A stretch of 64,000 bases of DNA from Streptococcus sp. LPB0220. Lineage in GTDB: Bacteria > Bacillota > Bacilli > Lactobacillales > Streptococcaceae. The stretch is taken from NCBI RefSeq assembly GCF_008727815.1, contig NZ_CP044230.1, positions 1,720,001 to 1,784,000 on the forward strand, written 5' to 3'. The notes below the pieces were generated by a model. It was not told the origin of the DNA and did no database searches. It was given only the letters and a program-made list of their open reading frames with translations. Numbering within the stretch: the first letter of the stretch is position 1; each line of letters begins with the position of its first letter. The position numbers and the translations under genes are program-made. Of this stretch, positions 1 to 9,297 are shown in pieces.

Positions 1-444
1 GAAGGCTTGGTCAGAGATGCTACAAGCTTTTTTAATGGCCGCAATCTCCGTTTCATCTTTAATCAAGCGCAATTCCATTACAAAGTTCGCTAGAGATTGA
101 AGGCTAATGCCACTGAAAACAGAAGCCATACGGGCATGGTAGGCTACCGTCACTTCGTCCTCAAAACCAAGTTCTTTGATGCCAAGGTCCTTAACGATCT
201 CTGCAGCTGCAGTCAACTCATCGCGGGTTTCCACAATCTCTACAAAGGGGAAACAAGTCGCATGGGCATGGATGGTGTAGCGCGAATCTGTAAAGAGGAC
301 CACGCGTTCTTCTGTCACCAAAGCGGTCCCGTTTGAACCCCAGAAATTGGTCAAATAATAAACATTTTTCAAATTGTTAATCAATACCGCTTTGAGGTTT
401 TGGGCTTTCATTTTGTTTCTTAAGTTGCTGATCCGTTGATTCAT
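1..444 (-). CDS. M24-family Xaa-Pro peptidase, N-terminal part (runs off left edge)
   Basis: Reading leftwards from an ATG at 444, the frame stays open for 148 codons to the window edge. The protein begins [15 protein letters not shown] and contains [12 protein letters not shown] and [13 protein letters not shown], which are typical of the creatinase N-terminal domain of proline-specific aminopeptidases/dipeptidases. The catalytic M24 metal-binding domain lies outside the window, so the enzyme class is assigned from this domain only. The ATG overlaps the uvrA stop as ATGA, so the two genes are translationally coupled. This order (uvrA then an M24 peptidase) is familiar from pneumococcal genomes. 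A cytosolic role in releasing residues next to proline is inferred from the family. PepP versus PepQ cannot be decided from this fragment. Confidence 0.85.
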   Translation of the reverse strand, partial: MNQRISNLRNKMKAQNLKAVLINNLKNVYYLTNFWGSNGTALVTEERVVLFTDSRYTIHAHATCFPFVEIVETRDELTAAAEIVKDLGIKELGFEDEVTVAYHARMASVFSGISLQSLANFVMELRLIKDETEIAAIKKACSISDQAF

Positions 445-3266
445 TGTAATTTTCCTTTCAAATATTTTCCTGTGTAGCTAGCAGGATTTGCTGCTACCTC
501 TTCTGGTGTTCCGGTCGCAATAATAGTTCCGCCACCGACACCGCCTTCGGGTCCTAAATCGATGATATGATCTGCTGTCTTAATGACATCCAAATTGTGC
601 TCAATCACAAGGACCGTATTGCCATCATCCACAAATCGTTCTAAGACTTTGATCAAGCGGGAAATATCTTCAGTATGGAGTCCGGTCGTTGGTTCATCCA
701 AGATATAGAAGGATTTTCCTGTAGAGCGCTTGTGCAATTCAGAAGCCAACTTCATCCGCTGCGCTTCCCCTCCTGAAAGAGTGGTCGCTGGTTGCCCCAG
801 CGTTACATAGCCCAAGCCCACATCTTGGATGGTCTTGAGTTTGCGTTCAATTTTTGGAATGTGCTTGAAGAATTCAACTGCCTTATTGACCGTCATATCC
901 AGCACTTCTGCAATATTTTTTTCCTTGTAGTGGACTTCGAGGGTCTCACTATTGTATCGACGTCCATGGCAGACTTCACAAGGGACGAAGACATCCGGCA
1001 AGAAGTGCATTTCAATCTTGATGATCCCATCTCCTGAGCAGGCCTCACAACGCCCGCCCTTGACATTGAAACTAAAGCGGCCTTTTTTATAGCCCCGAAT
1101 TTTGGCTTCATTGGTCTGAGCAAAGAGATCTCGAATGTCATCGAAGACACCTGTATAAGTTGCTGGATTGGAACGAGGGGTCCGACCGATCGGGCTTTGA
1201 TCAATGTCGATCAAGCGATCGATATGCTCAATCCCCTGAATGGTCTTGTATTTCCCTGGTTTTTCCGAATTGCGGTTGAGCTTTTGAGCGATGGCTTTTT
1301 TCAAGATGCCATTGATCAAGGTCGATTTTCCAGAACCGGAAACTCCAGTGACTGCGATGAATTTTCCTAGAGGAAAGCGCGCTGTGATATCTTGTAAGTT
1401 ATTCTCACTGGCTCCTGTAATTTCAATAGAACGACCATTTCCTGAACGGCGCTCTGTTGGAACCGGAATCTTGCGCTTGCCGGACAAGTACTGACCCGTG
1501 ATGGATTTGCTGTTGCGAGCCACCTGCTTTGGAGTTCCTGCTGCAACGATCTCTCCCCCAAAGACACCGGCACCTGGGCCGACGTCGATCAGGTAGTCTG
1601 CCTCTCTCATGGTATCTTCATCATGTTCGACGACGATCAAGGTGTTGCCTAAATCGCGCATTTTCTTGAGACTGGCAATCAGGCGGTCATTGTCCCTTTG
1701 ATGGAGGCCGATAGACGGCTCATCCAAGATGTAAAGGACACCAGAGAGGTTGGAACCGATCTGGGTTGCCAGGCGAATGCGCTGGCTTTCTCCACCCGAT
1801 AAGGTTCCAGCCGATCGTGACAGGGTCAAGTAATTGAGCCCCACATTGTTTAAGAAGGTCAAGCGATCTTTAATCTCTTTTAGGATCGGTCTTGCAATCG
1901 TAGCTTCATTGTCCGTTAAAACCAACTGATCCACAGCTTTTAAGTGGTCCGCAATTGATAGATCTGACACTTCCCCGATATGCATCCCCTTTTCTCCTCC
2001 GACACGAACAGAGAGAGCTTGGTCATTGAGACGGTAGCCATGGCAGGTCGCACAGGTCAATTCGTTCATATAAGAGCGCATTTGGTTGCGGGTGAAATCA
2101 CTATTGGTCTCACGGAAACGACGGTGAATGTTGTTTACGACCCCTTCAAAAGGAATCTCGATATCCCGAACCCCACCAAACTCATTTTCATAGTGAAAGT
2201 GGAATTCCTTGCCATTTGAACCATAGAGAACCAAGTCCTTTTCTTCTTGAGAGAGATCTGAGAAAGGCTGATCCATATCAATACCAAAATGGATCATGGC
2301 CTGCTCCAACATCTGAGGATAGTAGTTAGAAGAGATCGGATTCCAAGGAGCAAGAGCTCCTTCGCGAAGGCTTAAGCGATCATCTGGCACCACCAAATCC
2401 AAGTCCACCTCTAGCTTAATACCCAGCCCATCACAGTCTGGACAAGATCCAAAAGGCGCATTGAAAGAAAAGAGACGGGGCTCTAATTCAGGAACGGTAA
2501 AGCCACAGACTGGACAAGCATAATGCTCCGAAAAGAGCAGTTCCTTTCCATCCATGGTATCAATCACCACATAACCGTCCGCTATCCGAAGGGCTGCCTC
2601 AATCGAATCAAAGAGACGCGAGCGGATGCCCTCTTTGATCACGATTCGGTCCACCACCACTTCAATCGTGTGCTGTTTGCTTTTAGACAGTTCTGGAACC
2701 TCTGTCACATCATAGATCTCACCGTCAACTCGAACCCGAACATAGCCGTCTTTTTGGACTTTTTCAATGATATTCTTGTGCTGGCCTTTTTTCTTGCGGA
2801 TAATGGGAGCTAGAATTTGCAGGCGTTGGCGCTCTGGTAATTCCAAGACTTGATCGACAATTTGCTCAACCGAAGAAGCGGTAATAGCCCCATGTCCATT
2901 GATACAATAAGGCGTCCCTACACGCGCATAGAGCAGGCGCAGGTAGTCATTGATCTCTGTTGCCGTCCCCACTGTAGAACGTGGGTTTTTACTGGTCGTT
3001 TTTTGGTCGATGGAAATGGCTGGACTCAAGCCGTCAATAGAGTCGACATCTGGTTTTTCCATATTTCCCAAGAATTGCCGAGCATAGGCCGATAAGCTCT
3101 CCACATAGCGGCGCTGACCTTCTGCATAGAGAGTATCAAAGGCCAGACTGGACTTTCCAGAACCAGACAAACCCGTCACCACGACTAATTTGTCCCGTGG
3201 AATTTCCACGTCTATATTTTTTAAATTATGGGCGCGTGCCCCATGAATGACAATTTTATCTTGCAT
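441..3266 (-). CDS. uvrA: Excinuclease ABC subunit UvrA
   Basis: A 941-residue protein, the full length expected for UvrA, the DNA-damage-sensing ATPase of nucleotide excision repair. Two ABC ATPase halves are visible: Walker [10 protein letters not shown] at about residues 32-40 and GVSGSGKST near 640. Each half has a signature LSGGE(S/A)QR and a Walker B ending ILDEP. Cysteine pairs CPVC/CPDC and CEAC/CEVC mark the two zinc modules. The gene is divergent from corA and translationally coupled to the peptidase downstream. A TATAAT with an upstream TG (extended -10) lies about 35 bases before the start. Cytosolic; it acts with UvrB and UvrC, which are not in this window. Confidence 0.98.
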   Translation of the reverse strand: MQDKIVIHGARAHNLKNIDVEIPRDKLVVVTGLSGSGKSSLAFDTLYAEGQRRYVESLSAYARQFLGNMEKPDVDSIDGLSPAISIDQKTTSKNPRSTVGTATEINDYLRLLYARVGTPYCINGHGAITASSVEQIVDQVLELPERQRLQILAPIIRKKKGQHKNIIEKVQKDGYVRVRVDGEIYDVTEVPELSKSKQHTIEVVVDRIVIKEGIRSRLFDSIEAALRIADGYVVIDTMDGKELLFSEHYACPVCGFTVPELEPRLFSFNAPFGSCPDCDGLGIKLEVDLDLVVPDDRLSLREGALAPWNPISSNYYPQMLEQAMIHFGIDMDQPFSDLSQEEKDLVLYGSNGKEFHFHYENEFGGVRDIEIPFEGVVNNIHRRFRETNSDFTRNQMRSYMNELTCATCHGYRLNDQALSVRVGGEKGMHIGEVSDLSIADHLKAVDQLVLTDNEATIARPILKEIKDRLTFLNNVGLNYLTLSRSAGTLSGGESQRIRLATQIGSNLSGVLYILDEPSIGLHQRDNDRLIASLKKMRDLGNTLIVVEHDEDTMREADYLIDVGPGAGVFGGEIVAAGTPKQVARNSKSITGQYLSGKRKIPVPTERRSGNGRSIEITGASENNLQDITARFPLGKFIAVTGVSGSGKSTLINGILKKAIAQKLNRNSEKPGKYKTIQGIEHIDRLIDIDQSPIGRTPRSNPATYTGVFDDIRDLFAQTNEAKIRGYKKGRFSFNVKGGRCEACSGDGIIKIEMHFLPDVFVPCEVCHGRRYNSETLEVHYKEKNIAEVLDMTVNKAVEFFKHIPKIERKLKTIQDVGLGYVTLGQPATTLSGGEAQRMKLASELHKRSTGKSFYILDEPTTGLHTEDISRLIKVLERFVDDGNTVLVIEHNLDVIKTADHIIDLGPEGGVGGGTIIATGTPEEVAANPASYTGKYLKGKLQ

Positions 3267-3299
3267 ATTCTTACTCTAATCACCTTTTTGTTAACCTCC

Positions 3300-3308
3300 A
3301 TTATAACA
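3300..3308 (-). promoter_or_regulatory. uvrA promoter, extended -10
   Basis: On the minus strand the sequence reads TGTTATAAT, a perfect -10 hexamer preceded by the TG of an extended -10. No good -35 is present at 17 bp. It lies back to back with the corA promoter, with about 45 bp between the two -10 boxes. Confidence 0.6.
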
Positions 3309-3347
3309 AATTTTTTAGTATTCTTTTATCCAAAACTGTCCTTTTTC

Positions 3348-3356
3348 TGATATAAT
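3348..3356 (+). promoter_or_regulatory. corA promoter, extended -10
   Basis: TGATATAAT is an extended -10 element 32 bases before the corA ATG. The -35 region is weak. It gives a short leader ending in the AAGGGGAGG ribosome-binding site. Confidence 0.6.
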
Positions 3357-3387
3357 GTTAAGGTGTAAAAAAACAAGGGGAGGCACC

Positions 3388-4332
3388 ATGAAACAGGTCT
3401 TTTTATCGACAACGACTGAATTTAAAGAAATAGAGACGCTGGAACCCGGTAGCTGGATCAACCTTGTGAACCCTTCCCAAAGTGAATCGATGGAAATCGC
3501 CTCTGCTTTTAATATCGATATTGCAGACTTACGGGCACCACTCGATGCGGAAGAAATGTCCCGTATGACTATCGAAGATGAGTATACCTTGATCATCGTC
3601 GACGTTCCCATCAAGGAAGAGCGGAACAATCAGACCTACTACGTGACGATTCCGCTAGGGATTATCCTGACAGAAGAGGCTATTATCACGACTTGCTTGG
3701 AGAAATTGCCGCTTCTAGATATCTTTATCAACCGACGCTTGCGGAATTTCTATACCTTTATGCGGTCACGCTTTATCTTTCAGATCCTCTACCGTAACGC
3801 CGAACTCTACTTGTCAGCGCTTCGTACCTTGGATCGCAAAAGCGAGCAGATTGAAAGTCAATTGCACAAATCAACGCGTAATGAAGAGCTGATTGAGTTG
3901 ATGGAGTTGGAAAAAACCATCGTCTACTTTAAGGCCTCTCTGAAAACCAATGAGCGCGTGATCAAGAAATTGACCAGTGCCACTAGCAACATCAAGAAAT
4001 ACCTAGAAGACGAGGATCTGTTGGAAGATACCTTGATCGAAACCCAGCAGGCCATCGAGATGGCAGATATTTATGGAAATATCCTGCACTCCATGACCGA
4101 TACCTTCGCATCGATCATCTCCAACAACCAGAATAACATCATGAAGACCTTGGCCATGGTGACCATCGTCATGTCCATCCCAACCATGATTTTCTCTGCC
4201 TATGGGATGAACTTCAAAGACAATGAATTACCGCTCAATGGAGAACCAAACGCCTTCTGGCTCATCATTTTCATCGCTTTTGCCCTGACCGGGTCTCTCG
4301 TCGTCTACCTCATCCATAAAAAATGGTTCTAA
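3388..4332 (+). CDS. corA: CorA-family magnesium/divalent cation channel
   Basis: A 314-residue protein starting at MKQVFLSTTT. This ATG is 7 bases after AAGGGGAGG, whereas a longer in-frame reading from 3355 would begin inside the promoter. The C-terminal third has two membrane helices. The first ends in YGMNF (GMN at about residues 273-275), the selectivity signature of the CorA/Mrs2 channel family, and the second ends with the basic tail HKKWF. The N-terminal half is a soluble acidic regulatory domain with a long helix. The protein works as a pentamer in the plasma membrane. The DUF1129 membrane protein follows 28 bases later and is probably cotranscribed. Confidence 0.93.
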   Translation: MKQVFLSTTTEFKEIETLEPGSWINLVNPSQSESMEIASAFNIDIADLRAPLDAEEMSRMTIEDEYTLIIVDVPIKEERNNQTYYVTIPLGIILTEEAIITTCLEKLPLLDIFINRRLRNFYTFMRSRFIFQILYRNAELYLSALRTLDRKSEQIESQLHKSTRNEELIELMELEKTIVYFKASLKTNERVIKKLTSATSNIKKYLEDEDLLEDTLIETQQAIEMADIYGNILHSMTDTFASIISNNQNNIMKTLAMVTIVMSIPTMIFSAYGMNFKDNELPLNGEPNAFWLIIFIAFALTGSLVVYLIHKKWF

Positions 4333-4360
4333 CACCTACTAATAACACTAAGGAGTATTT

Positions 4361-5038
4361 ATGTCTCAATTTGATTTGAATCAACTCAGCAAGAAAAACC
4401 AAGAATTTATCCGCATCGCCAAACACCAATTGCTTGAAAACGGGAAATCAGAGGAAGAAGCAGAAAGCCTCATCCAAGAAATCCTTCCAGCTATCCATGA
4501 AAACCAAGGAAAAGGGATTCCGGCACGGACTCTTTTTGGAGCTCCAACTGTTTGGGCGAATTCTTTCAGCGAGAAAGAACGCTATGAAAAAGAGCATCCG
4601 AAATTAAACGATGCTCCCTCTCTTATGATTTTGGATTCCTTCCTCTTTATCTTTGGTGTCTTTGCTGCGATTAGCGCCTTTATGAACTTGGTCGCACCGC
4701 GTCGTACAGGCTATGGGTTGATAACCTTGATCCTTGGAAGTTTGACAGGGGCTCTGCTCTTGTATCTCATGTACTACTTCTTCTATCAGTATATGGATGG
4801 CACAAAAGATCGCAGTGAGCGTCCCTCTCTTTGGAAATCCATGCCGATTCTTGTCGGAGTCATGTTCCTTTGGGTCATCGTCTTGTCCTTTACATCATTA
4901 CTTCCACAAGTCCTCAACCCAACTATTCCAGATGTTTTTGCCATCGTTTTAGGAGCTCTAGCGCTTGTCCTTCGCTTCTACCTCAAGAAACGCTTTAATA
5001 TTAAAAGTTCGAGCACAGCACCCGCAACTCGACGTTAA
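4361..5038 (+). CDS. DUF1129-family membrane protein
   Basis: A 225-residue protein with a soluble N-terminal region of about 85 residues rich in Lys and Glu. Four hydrophobic segments follow: around LMILDSFLFIFGVF, LITLILGSLTGALL, ILVGVMFLWVIVL and VFAIVLGALALVL. The architecture and sequence fit DUF1129, a family common downstream of corA in streptococci, whose biochemical role is not established. AAGGAGTATTT supplies the ribosome-binding site. It sits 28 bases after corA on the same strand and ends before a strong hairpin derived from an old insertion sequence, so a corA-DUF1129 operon is likely. A role in ion homeostasis is only guessed from the neighbour. Confidence 0.8.
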   Translation: MSQFDLNQLSKKNQEFIRIAKHQLLENGKSEEEAESLIQEILPAIHENQGKGIPARTLFGAPTVWANSFSEKERYEKEHPKLNDAPSLMILDSFLFIFGVFAAISAFMNLVAPRRTGYGLITLILGSLTGALLLYLMYYFFYQYMDGTKDRSERPSLWKSMPILVGVMFLWVIVLSFTSLLPQVLNPTIPDVFAIVLGALALVLRFYLKKRFNIKSSSTAPATRR

Positions 5039-5068
5039 AAAGAAACGGATGAAGTTAAACTGCACCCT

Positions 5069-5107
5069 AAAAGTTAGACAGAAAAAATCTAACTTTTGGG
5101 GGTTTTT
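5069..5107 (+). terminator. Rho-independent terminator from an IS end
   Basis: A perfect 10-bp stem (AAAAGTTAGA / TCTAACTTTT) is followed by GGGGGTTTTT. It lies 30 bases after the DUF1129 gene and forms the outer end of the adjacent IS3-type remnant, so it appears to be an IS terminus serving as the corA operon terminator. Confidence 0.75.
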
Positions 5108-5270
5108 ATTATTAAATTAACATATGAGGATAAGGTTCAGATCTATGAACCTATCAAACCAAAATATGTAAAATAACTCTCAAAAAAATTTTGAATAAAC
5201 TTTCTACTCTGAACCACATGATTAAATGGATTGATCATTATGGAATAAAGATTTTCAAAAAAAGAAACAT
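5108..5270 (+). mobile_element. Decayed IS3-family orfA fragment
   Basis: The bases at 5114-5149 translate as KLTYEDKVQIYE, the start of the helix-turn-helix protein of many streptococcal IS3-type elements. After a small deletion, shifting frames around 5186-5265 still read KF, IN, STLNHMIKWIDHYGIK and KK, matching the usual KFGIN...MIKLIDRYGI continuation. Stops and frameshifts are frequent, so it is non-functional. The hairpin just upstream is the kind found at the end of these elements. No orfB or matching right end was seen, so this is a solo relic. Confidence 0.75.
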
Positions 5271-5295
5271 CACTATTCTCCTGATTATGGGGGAT

Positions 5296-5328
5296 AAAAA
5301 AACTCACCACTGTTTATCCAGCAGTGAG
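5296..5328 (-). terminator. Strong terminator for the ABC/peptide-remnant operon
   Basis: On the minus strand, CTCACTGCTG pairs with CAGTGGTGAG around a six-base loop and is followed by seven T. It lies just past the stop of the peptide remnant at 5358, so transcripts from the ABC gene would run through the remnant before ending. Confidence 0.85.
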
Positions 5329-5357
5329 CCATTCATCCTATCTAACCATAAGAAATT

Positions 5358-5513
5358 CTAAAAATCTAGAGAATAATAATGCTGACCTCCCCATAGGTTA
5401 ACAGCTCCCCATGGAGAGTTTACTCCTACACCGATTAAGACAGATCCGTTGGCTCGTTGACCATAGGGAATATGTGACTTCCATGTTGAGCGATTGCTTA
5501 TTGTATTTGACCA
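5358..5513 (-). pseudogene. Start-less peptide remnant, possibly bacteriocin-like
   Basis: Directly downstream of the ABC transporter on the same strand, a stop codon at 5514-5516 is followed by 51 sense codons with no start codon. They end in NLWGGQHYYSLDF just before a strong terminator. The peptide is rich in Gly, Ser, Asn and Trp, including KSHIPYGQRANGS and VGVNSPWGAVNL. That composition, the aromatic C-terminus and the linkage to an exporter-like ABC protein resemble the mature part of small secreted peptides such as the lactococcin-972 group. I cannot prove homology by eye. It is read here as the 3' end of a gene that lost its signal-peptide half. Confidence 0.4.
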
Positions 5514-5528
5514 CTATGACCAATCAAT

Positions 5529-7604
5529 TTATCTATTCTTACGAATGGCATCAACAATAGGCTGCTTCCCTGTCAGATAGATAGGAATAAGCCCACTAGT
5601 CATTAATACAACAAACGTAAGGATAATTAATGACGCTATAGAAGCTAGATAGAAATGAATGATATCAACTACTTCTAATTGAAGCATTTGAATAGCTAAT
5701 AGAGTTAGTATTAAAAGCAGAACACTTGATAAAGTAATTATTTTCTTTCCATAATTTAATAACTCGAGAATAAATAATCTAAAAACATGTTTTGTACTGT
5801 ATCCCATAGCCTTTAATACGCCAACTTCGTATTTTCTCGTTCGATTTATTAAAAAGAAGACAAAAGATAAGATTGCAACTACAAGCAAAAGCATGACAAA
5901 CGAAATAATTAGCAAAAAGTTTTTTATGTATTTTAAACCTTTATTAAATTCTTTATAATTCTCGAAAGACGAAACAATCGAAAATTTATCCGAAATATTT
6001 TTAATACGGTTAATTTCCTGAGGGACATCTTTGCTATCCTTTACAGTAACATGTACTGCACTTGGTGCCCATTCTTTTACAGGGAGATCATCAATGGTTT
6101 CTCTCCGTTTGCTCTCCGCACCTATATATTTGCTCTGTATTTTCAGCATTTCATCACTCGCCATGAATAAGGTGTTATCATTTACAGAATAGTTAAACGG
6201 AAATTCTTCTTTTACGATCCCTAGTATTTTAAACGTTTGTTCCTCTTTCACATATAGGTCTCCGTCAGATTTAGAATAACTTCCTTCTTTATCTATATGA
6301 GATTCATAAATATTAATTGGGACATAATATGTAAGTGTCATCTCCGACCCAGCTACAATATCTTCTAGTTTTTGTTCTTTGATAAATGATTCCGAAACAA
6401 ATATCCCCCTATTTGTAGTCCTGTCAAAGTATTTTATCTGTCTCTGAGTCGTATTCGTATTGAAAAGCGGTTGCACACTGTAATTCTTGGATAAATGAAT
6501 ATTCTTTCCATTAATAGATAGATTCGGTGAAAAATCTCGACTAATTTTTAAATAGTTTTCAGCATTTTCAAAAGTCATTCCCATACTAGGAAATTCAATA
6601 TATGGTTCTAATTTGTATACATTCCTACTATCAGAAATTTGATGTATTTCCTTATTCGATAGCGATTGGAAATCATCGATCACCTTGTTCGTCCCAAGTC
6701 CTATTGAATCATTAATAACCAAGAAACCATTTTCTAATGAATCACTGATTATTCTTTGATACTTAGAAGAAAATAATGATTGAATATTCATAGAACCAAC
6801 TGCAAGCGAAACTGTGAAGGAAATTAGTATTAATAAAAGTACAGGTAAAGGAGGTACCTTCCTTTTCTTTTGGATCTTTAATCTAATATGTTTCTTTAAT
6901 TTACTAGCATGCCACTCTTTTTGAAAATTACACTCTATGTCTTCTTTCATTCCAATTAATTTTTTGTCTTCGAAATGTAGCTTTATATCTCCTTTGTTAA
7001 TGACATATTCATCGTGAGAAACTACAATAACGATTTTATTATATTTATTTGCTAGTTTTAACAGTAAAGATGAGACAAGCTCTCTATTTTCAGAATCCAA
7101 AGAATTTGTAGGTTCATCTGCTAAAATAATATTCTTATCTGTTACCATCCCTCTAGCAATAGCAACACGTTGTTCTTCTCCTCCTGATAAATCCTCTGGA
7201 TATACATCCTTCAATTCTAGAATCTCTAATTCACTTAGAATATCATCTATTTTCTTTTCTACTTCTTTTGCTGATAAATTGAAAAAATCTAGCGAAATTT
7301 TCAAATTATCATACACAGTCAAATCATTTATTAGATTATGATTTTGAAATATAAAAGCTAGATTTTGCGCAATAAAGGATGAAACAATCTTCTTGTTACT
7401 CGTATCAATTTTGGAGCCATCATAAATATAAGTTACTTTAGGGTCATACTCTGAAATCAGACCAATTTTATTCAGTAACGAAGTTTTTCCAACTCCAGAT
7501 TTTCCATAAATTGTATATAATTTTCCCTCTTTGAACTTTAGAGATGTTGGTAGCAACAGTGTTTTCTCGCCATACTTAATAGACAAGTTATGAATTTCAA
7601 ACAT
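5529..7604 (-). CDS. ABC transporter, ATPase fused to FtsX-type permease
   Basis: A 691-residue single-chain exporter-like protein. The N-terminal ATPase carries GKSGVGKT (residues 34-41), the signature LSGGEEQR, Walker B IILADEPT and the switch VVSHDE. A membrane helix (LPVLLLILISFTVSLAVG) and a large extracytoplasmic region follow. Three C-terminal helices close the protein, with an FtsX/MacB-type segment reading RTRKYEVGVLKAMGYS. The ATG at 7604 is chosen because AAGGAGGTGG lies just before it; an upstream in-frame start overlaps this signal. The DNA is markedly AT-rich and uses AAA/ATA/TTA codons more than its neighbours, suggesting acquisition by transfer. MacB-like, bacteriocin-export and antimicrobial-peptide-resistance transporters all share this architecture, so the substrate is unknown. 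The peptide remnant downstream hints at peptide export. Confidence 0.85.
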   Translation of the reverse strand: MFEIHNLSIKYGEKTLLLPTSLKFKEGKLYTIYGKSGVGKTSLLNKIGLISEYDPKVTYIYDGSKIDTSNKKIVSSFIAQNLAFIFQNHNLINDLTVYDNLKISLDFFNLSAKEVEKKIDDILSELEILELKDVYPEDLSGGEEQRVAIARGMVTDKNIILADEPTNSLDSENRELVSSLLLKLANKYNKIVIVVSHDEYVINKGDIKLHFEDKKLIGMKEDIECNFQKEWHASKLKKHIRLKIQKKRKVPPLPVLLLILISFTVSLAVGSMNIQSLFSSKYQRIISDSLENGFLVINDSIGLGTNKVIDDFQSLSNKEIHQISDSRNVYKLEPYIEFPSMGMTFENAENYLKISRDFSPNLSINGKNIHLSKNYSVQPLFNTNTTQRQIKYFDRTTNRGIFVSESFIKEQKLEDIVAGSEMTLTYYVPINIYESHIDKEGSYSKSDGDLYVKEEQTFKILGIVKEEFPFNYSVNDNTLFMASDEMLKIQSKYIGAESKRRETIDDLPVKEWAPSAVHVTVKDSKDVPQEINRIKNISDKFSIVSSFENYKEFNKGLKYIKNFLLIISFVMLLLVVAILSFVFFLINRTRKYEVGVLKAMGYSTKHVFRLFILELLNYGKKIITLSSVLLLILTLLAIQMLQLEVVDIIHFYLASIASLIILTFVVLMTSGLIPIYLTGKQPIVDAIRKNR

Positions 7605-7644
7605 TAACGGCCACCTCCTTATGAGAACGCTTACCTTCAAGGGT

Positions 7645-7673
7645 ATTATAGCTCTTTTTTCAAACTATATCAA
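7645..7673 (-). promoter_or_regulatory. Promoter of the ABC transporter gene
   Basis: Minus strand TTGATA, 17 bp, TATAAT, ending about 40 bases before the ATG at 7604. Near-consensus for the housekeeping sigma factor. Confidence 0.8.
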
Positions 7674-7775
7674 TTTAAATGAGTAAAATACTTTTATAAC
7701 AAATAAAATTTCACCTCCCGTTTATATCTGCAACTAGACAATTGACTTTCATATCAAATTTAATCTAAGTGCAAA

Positions 7776-7799
7776 CAAAAAACTGCCCAGAGGCAGGTC
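7776..7799 (-). terminator. Terminator of the GNAT gene
   Basis: Minus strand CTGCC-TCTG-GGCAG followed by TTTTTTG, about 70 bases after the acetyltransferase stop. It separates that gene from the AT-rich ABC locus. Confidence 0.7.
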
Positions 7800-7868
7800 T
7801 GACAAATTAATCTTGTTCTATAATTTCTGTGGTTGGTAAAAGCACTGCAATAATTATGGAGCATTATT

Positions 7869-8390
7869 TTACTGCATATCATTGTTCAATCTTTTTGAAA
7901 AATAGAGGACTAAGTCATCATTGTTTTCACAAGAACTGTAAGGGGCCAAGGGGCGATCCCTAAACCAAATTCCAGATCCATCTGGGATATAGCCTCGTTT
8001 AACATACAGTCTTTGAGCTGGGCCATAACCCGAGTGTAAACCAACCCCTAAAGTAACAATCTCTGATAGTAGCCGGACTCTTTTTTCCGCCTCTTCTAAG
8101 AGTTGATTCCCAATTCCTCGACTTCTAAATGGCTCAAAAACATTAAAATCAGTTAGTTCAGGATAGACTCCCACGAAAGGGCCGTGCTTGGCAGCAGGTA
8201 ATATAGTGATATAGCCTGCCACAAATCCATCCGACTCAGCTACTAATACGTCCCTTTCCCCATTCTCCTGATCCTGAAAATAGCTGGTCAAGATATCCTT
8301 TCTACCCGGCCACCCTTGGTGGATAAAGGCTTGAGAGATGTGCTCAATATCTGTCTTTATCATCCTCCTGATGATTACACCTTCCTTCAT
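7869..8390 (-). CDS. GNAT-family N-acetyltransferase
   Basis: A 173-residue protein with the GNAT fold signature. FEPFRSRGIGNQLLEEAEKR in the middle is the acetyl-CoA pyrophosphate-binding motif (R/Q-x-x-G-x-G/A). Upstream are VLVAESDGFVAGYITI and downstream the strand LGVGLHSGYGPAQRLYVKRG. Family members transfer acetyl from acetyl-CoA to amines of small molecules or proteins; the substrate here cannot be read from sequence. The start has AGGGAGG just upstream. Between the AT-rich ABC gene and the ribosomal operon it stands alone with its own terminator. Intact and of normal length. Confidence 0.85.
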   Translation of the reverse strand: MKEGVIIRRMIKTDIEHISQAFIHQGWPGRKDILTSYFQDQENGERDVLVAESDGFVAGYITILPAAKHGPFVGVYPELTDFNVFEPFRSRGIGNQLLEEAEKRVRLLSEIVTLGVGLHSGYGPAQRLYVKRGYIPDGSGIWFRDRPLAPYSSCENNDDLVLYFSKRLNNDMQ

Positions 8391-8471
8391 AGTTCCCTCC
8401 TTGATACATTTCTTCCCACATTATAACATGATTAGAGCTAGGGAAAGGTCAAAGAGGCCCACCCGGACCTG

Positions 8472-8498
8472 AAAAAAAGACCCACCCGGGTCTTTTTT
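8472..8498 (-). terminator. Terminator of the rpsF-ssb-rpsR operon
   Basis: Minus strand GACCC-GGGT-GGGTC followed by TTTTTTTC, beginning immediately after the rpsR stop. The A-tract on the other side makes it potentially bidirectional. Confidence 0.85.
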
Positions 8499-8738
8499 TT
8501 AATCTTCGTTTACGAAAGGCATCAAAGCCATTACGCGAGCGCGTTTGATAGCTGTTGTTACTTTACGTTGGTTCTTCGCTGAAGTTCCAGTTACACGACG
8601 AGGAAGGATTTTCCCACGTTCTGAAACGAAACGGCTAAGAAGCTCAGTATCTTTGTAATCGACATATTCGATTTTGTTTGCTGCGATGTAATCAACTTTT
8701 TTACGGCGTTTGAATCCGCCACGACGTTGTTGAGCCAT
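8499..8738 (-). CDS. rpsR: 30S ribosomal protein S18
   Basis: A 79-residue basic protein beginning [19 protein letters not shown] and ending [11 protein letters not shown], full length for bacterial S18 and very close to the pneumococcal protein. S18 binds 16S rRNA in the platform as a heterodimer with S6. No CxxC zinc motif is present, so this is the zinc-independent form. It is the last gene of the conserved rpsF-ssb-rpsR operon, 41 bases after ssb with its own ribosome-binding site (AAAGGAGAATT). Confidence 0.99.
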   Translation of the reverse strand: MAQQRRGGFKRRKKVDYIAANKIEYVDYKDTELLSRFVSERGKILPRRVTGTSAKNQRKVTTAIKRARVMALMPFVNED

Positions 8739-8779
8739 GTTTAATTCTCCTTTATAGTTTTAATTCGTTAAACCCATTC

Positions 8780-9277
8780 TTAGAATGGAAGATCGTCGTC
8801 TGAGATATCCATTGGATTCGCTCCAAATGGATTTTCTTCACGACCAAAGTTTGGCGCTGCATTGCTTGGTTCAGATCCACCAAAGCTTGGGGTTGCATTT
8901 CCAGCAAAACCACCGTTGCCTGATGAATAGCCACCACCTGCATGCCCTTCGCGTGCTGCACGGCTTTCCAATAGTTGGAAGCTGTCTGCTACGACTTCAG
9001 TGACATAAACACGTTGACCTTGCTGGTTTTCGTAATTACGTGTTTGAATGCGACCGGTAATCCCAATCAAAGCACCTTTCTTAGCCCAGTTGGCTAAGTT
9101 TTCTGCTTGCTGACGCCAGATCACACAGTTGATGAAATCGGCTTCGCGCTCTCCATTTTGACTCTTGAAGTTGCGGTTGACAGCTAGGCTGAAAGTAGCA
9201 ACTGCTTGATTGCTTGGAGTGTAGCGAAGTTCAGCATCACGGGTCATACGACCGACAAGTACAACATTGTTAATCAT
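8780..9277 (-). CDS. ssb: Single-stranded DNA-binding protein
   Basis: A 165-residue SSB: N-terminal OB fold of about 110 residues ([37 protein letters not shown]), a Gly/Asn/Ser-rich flexible linker, and the canonical acidic tip DISDDDLPF that recruits replication and repair partners. It binds single-stranded DNA as a tetramer. It lies between rpsF (20 bases upstream) and rpsR, the classic Firmicute arrangement that couples ssb to ribosomal-protein expression. The length is that of the essential chromosomal SSB rather than a short competence paralogue. Confidence 0.98.
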   Translation of the reverse strand: MINNVVLVGRMTRDAELRYTPSNQAVATFSLAVNRNFKSQNGEREADFINCVIWRQQAENLANWAKKGALIGITGRIQTRNYENQQGQRVYVTEVVADSFQLLESRAAREGHAGGGYSSGNGGFAGNATPSFGGSEPSNAAPNFGREENPFGANPMDISDDDLPF

Positions 9278-9297
9278 AAGTCACCTCTGATGATTTC

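Noticed and set aside
7605..7640. Upstream ATG for the ABC transporter at 7640
   Set aside because: It would place the AAGGAGGTGG ribosome-binding site inside the gene; the ATG at 7604 has ideal spacing.
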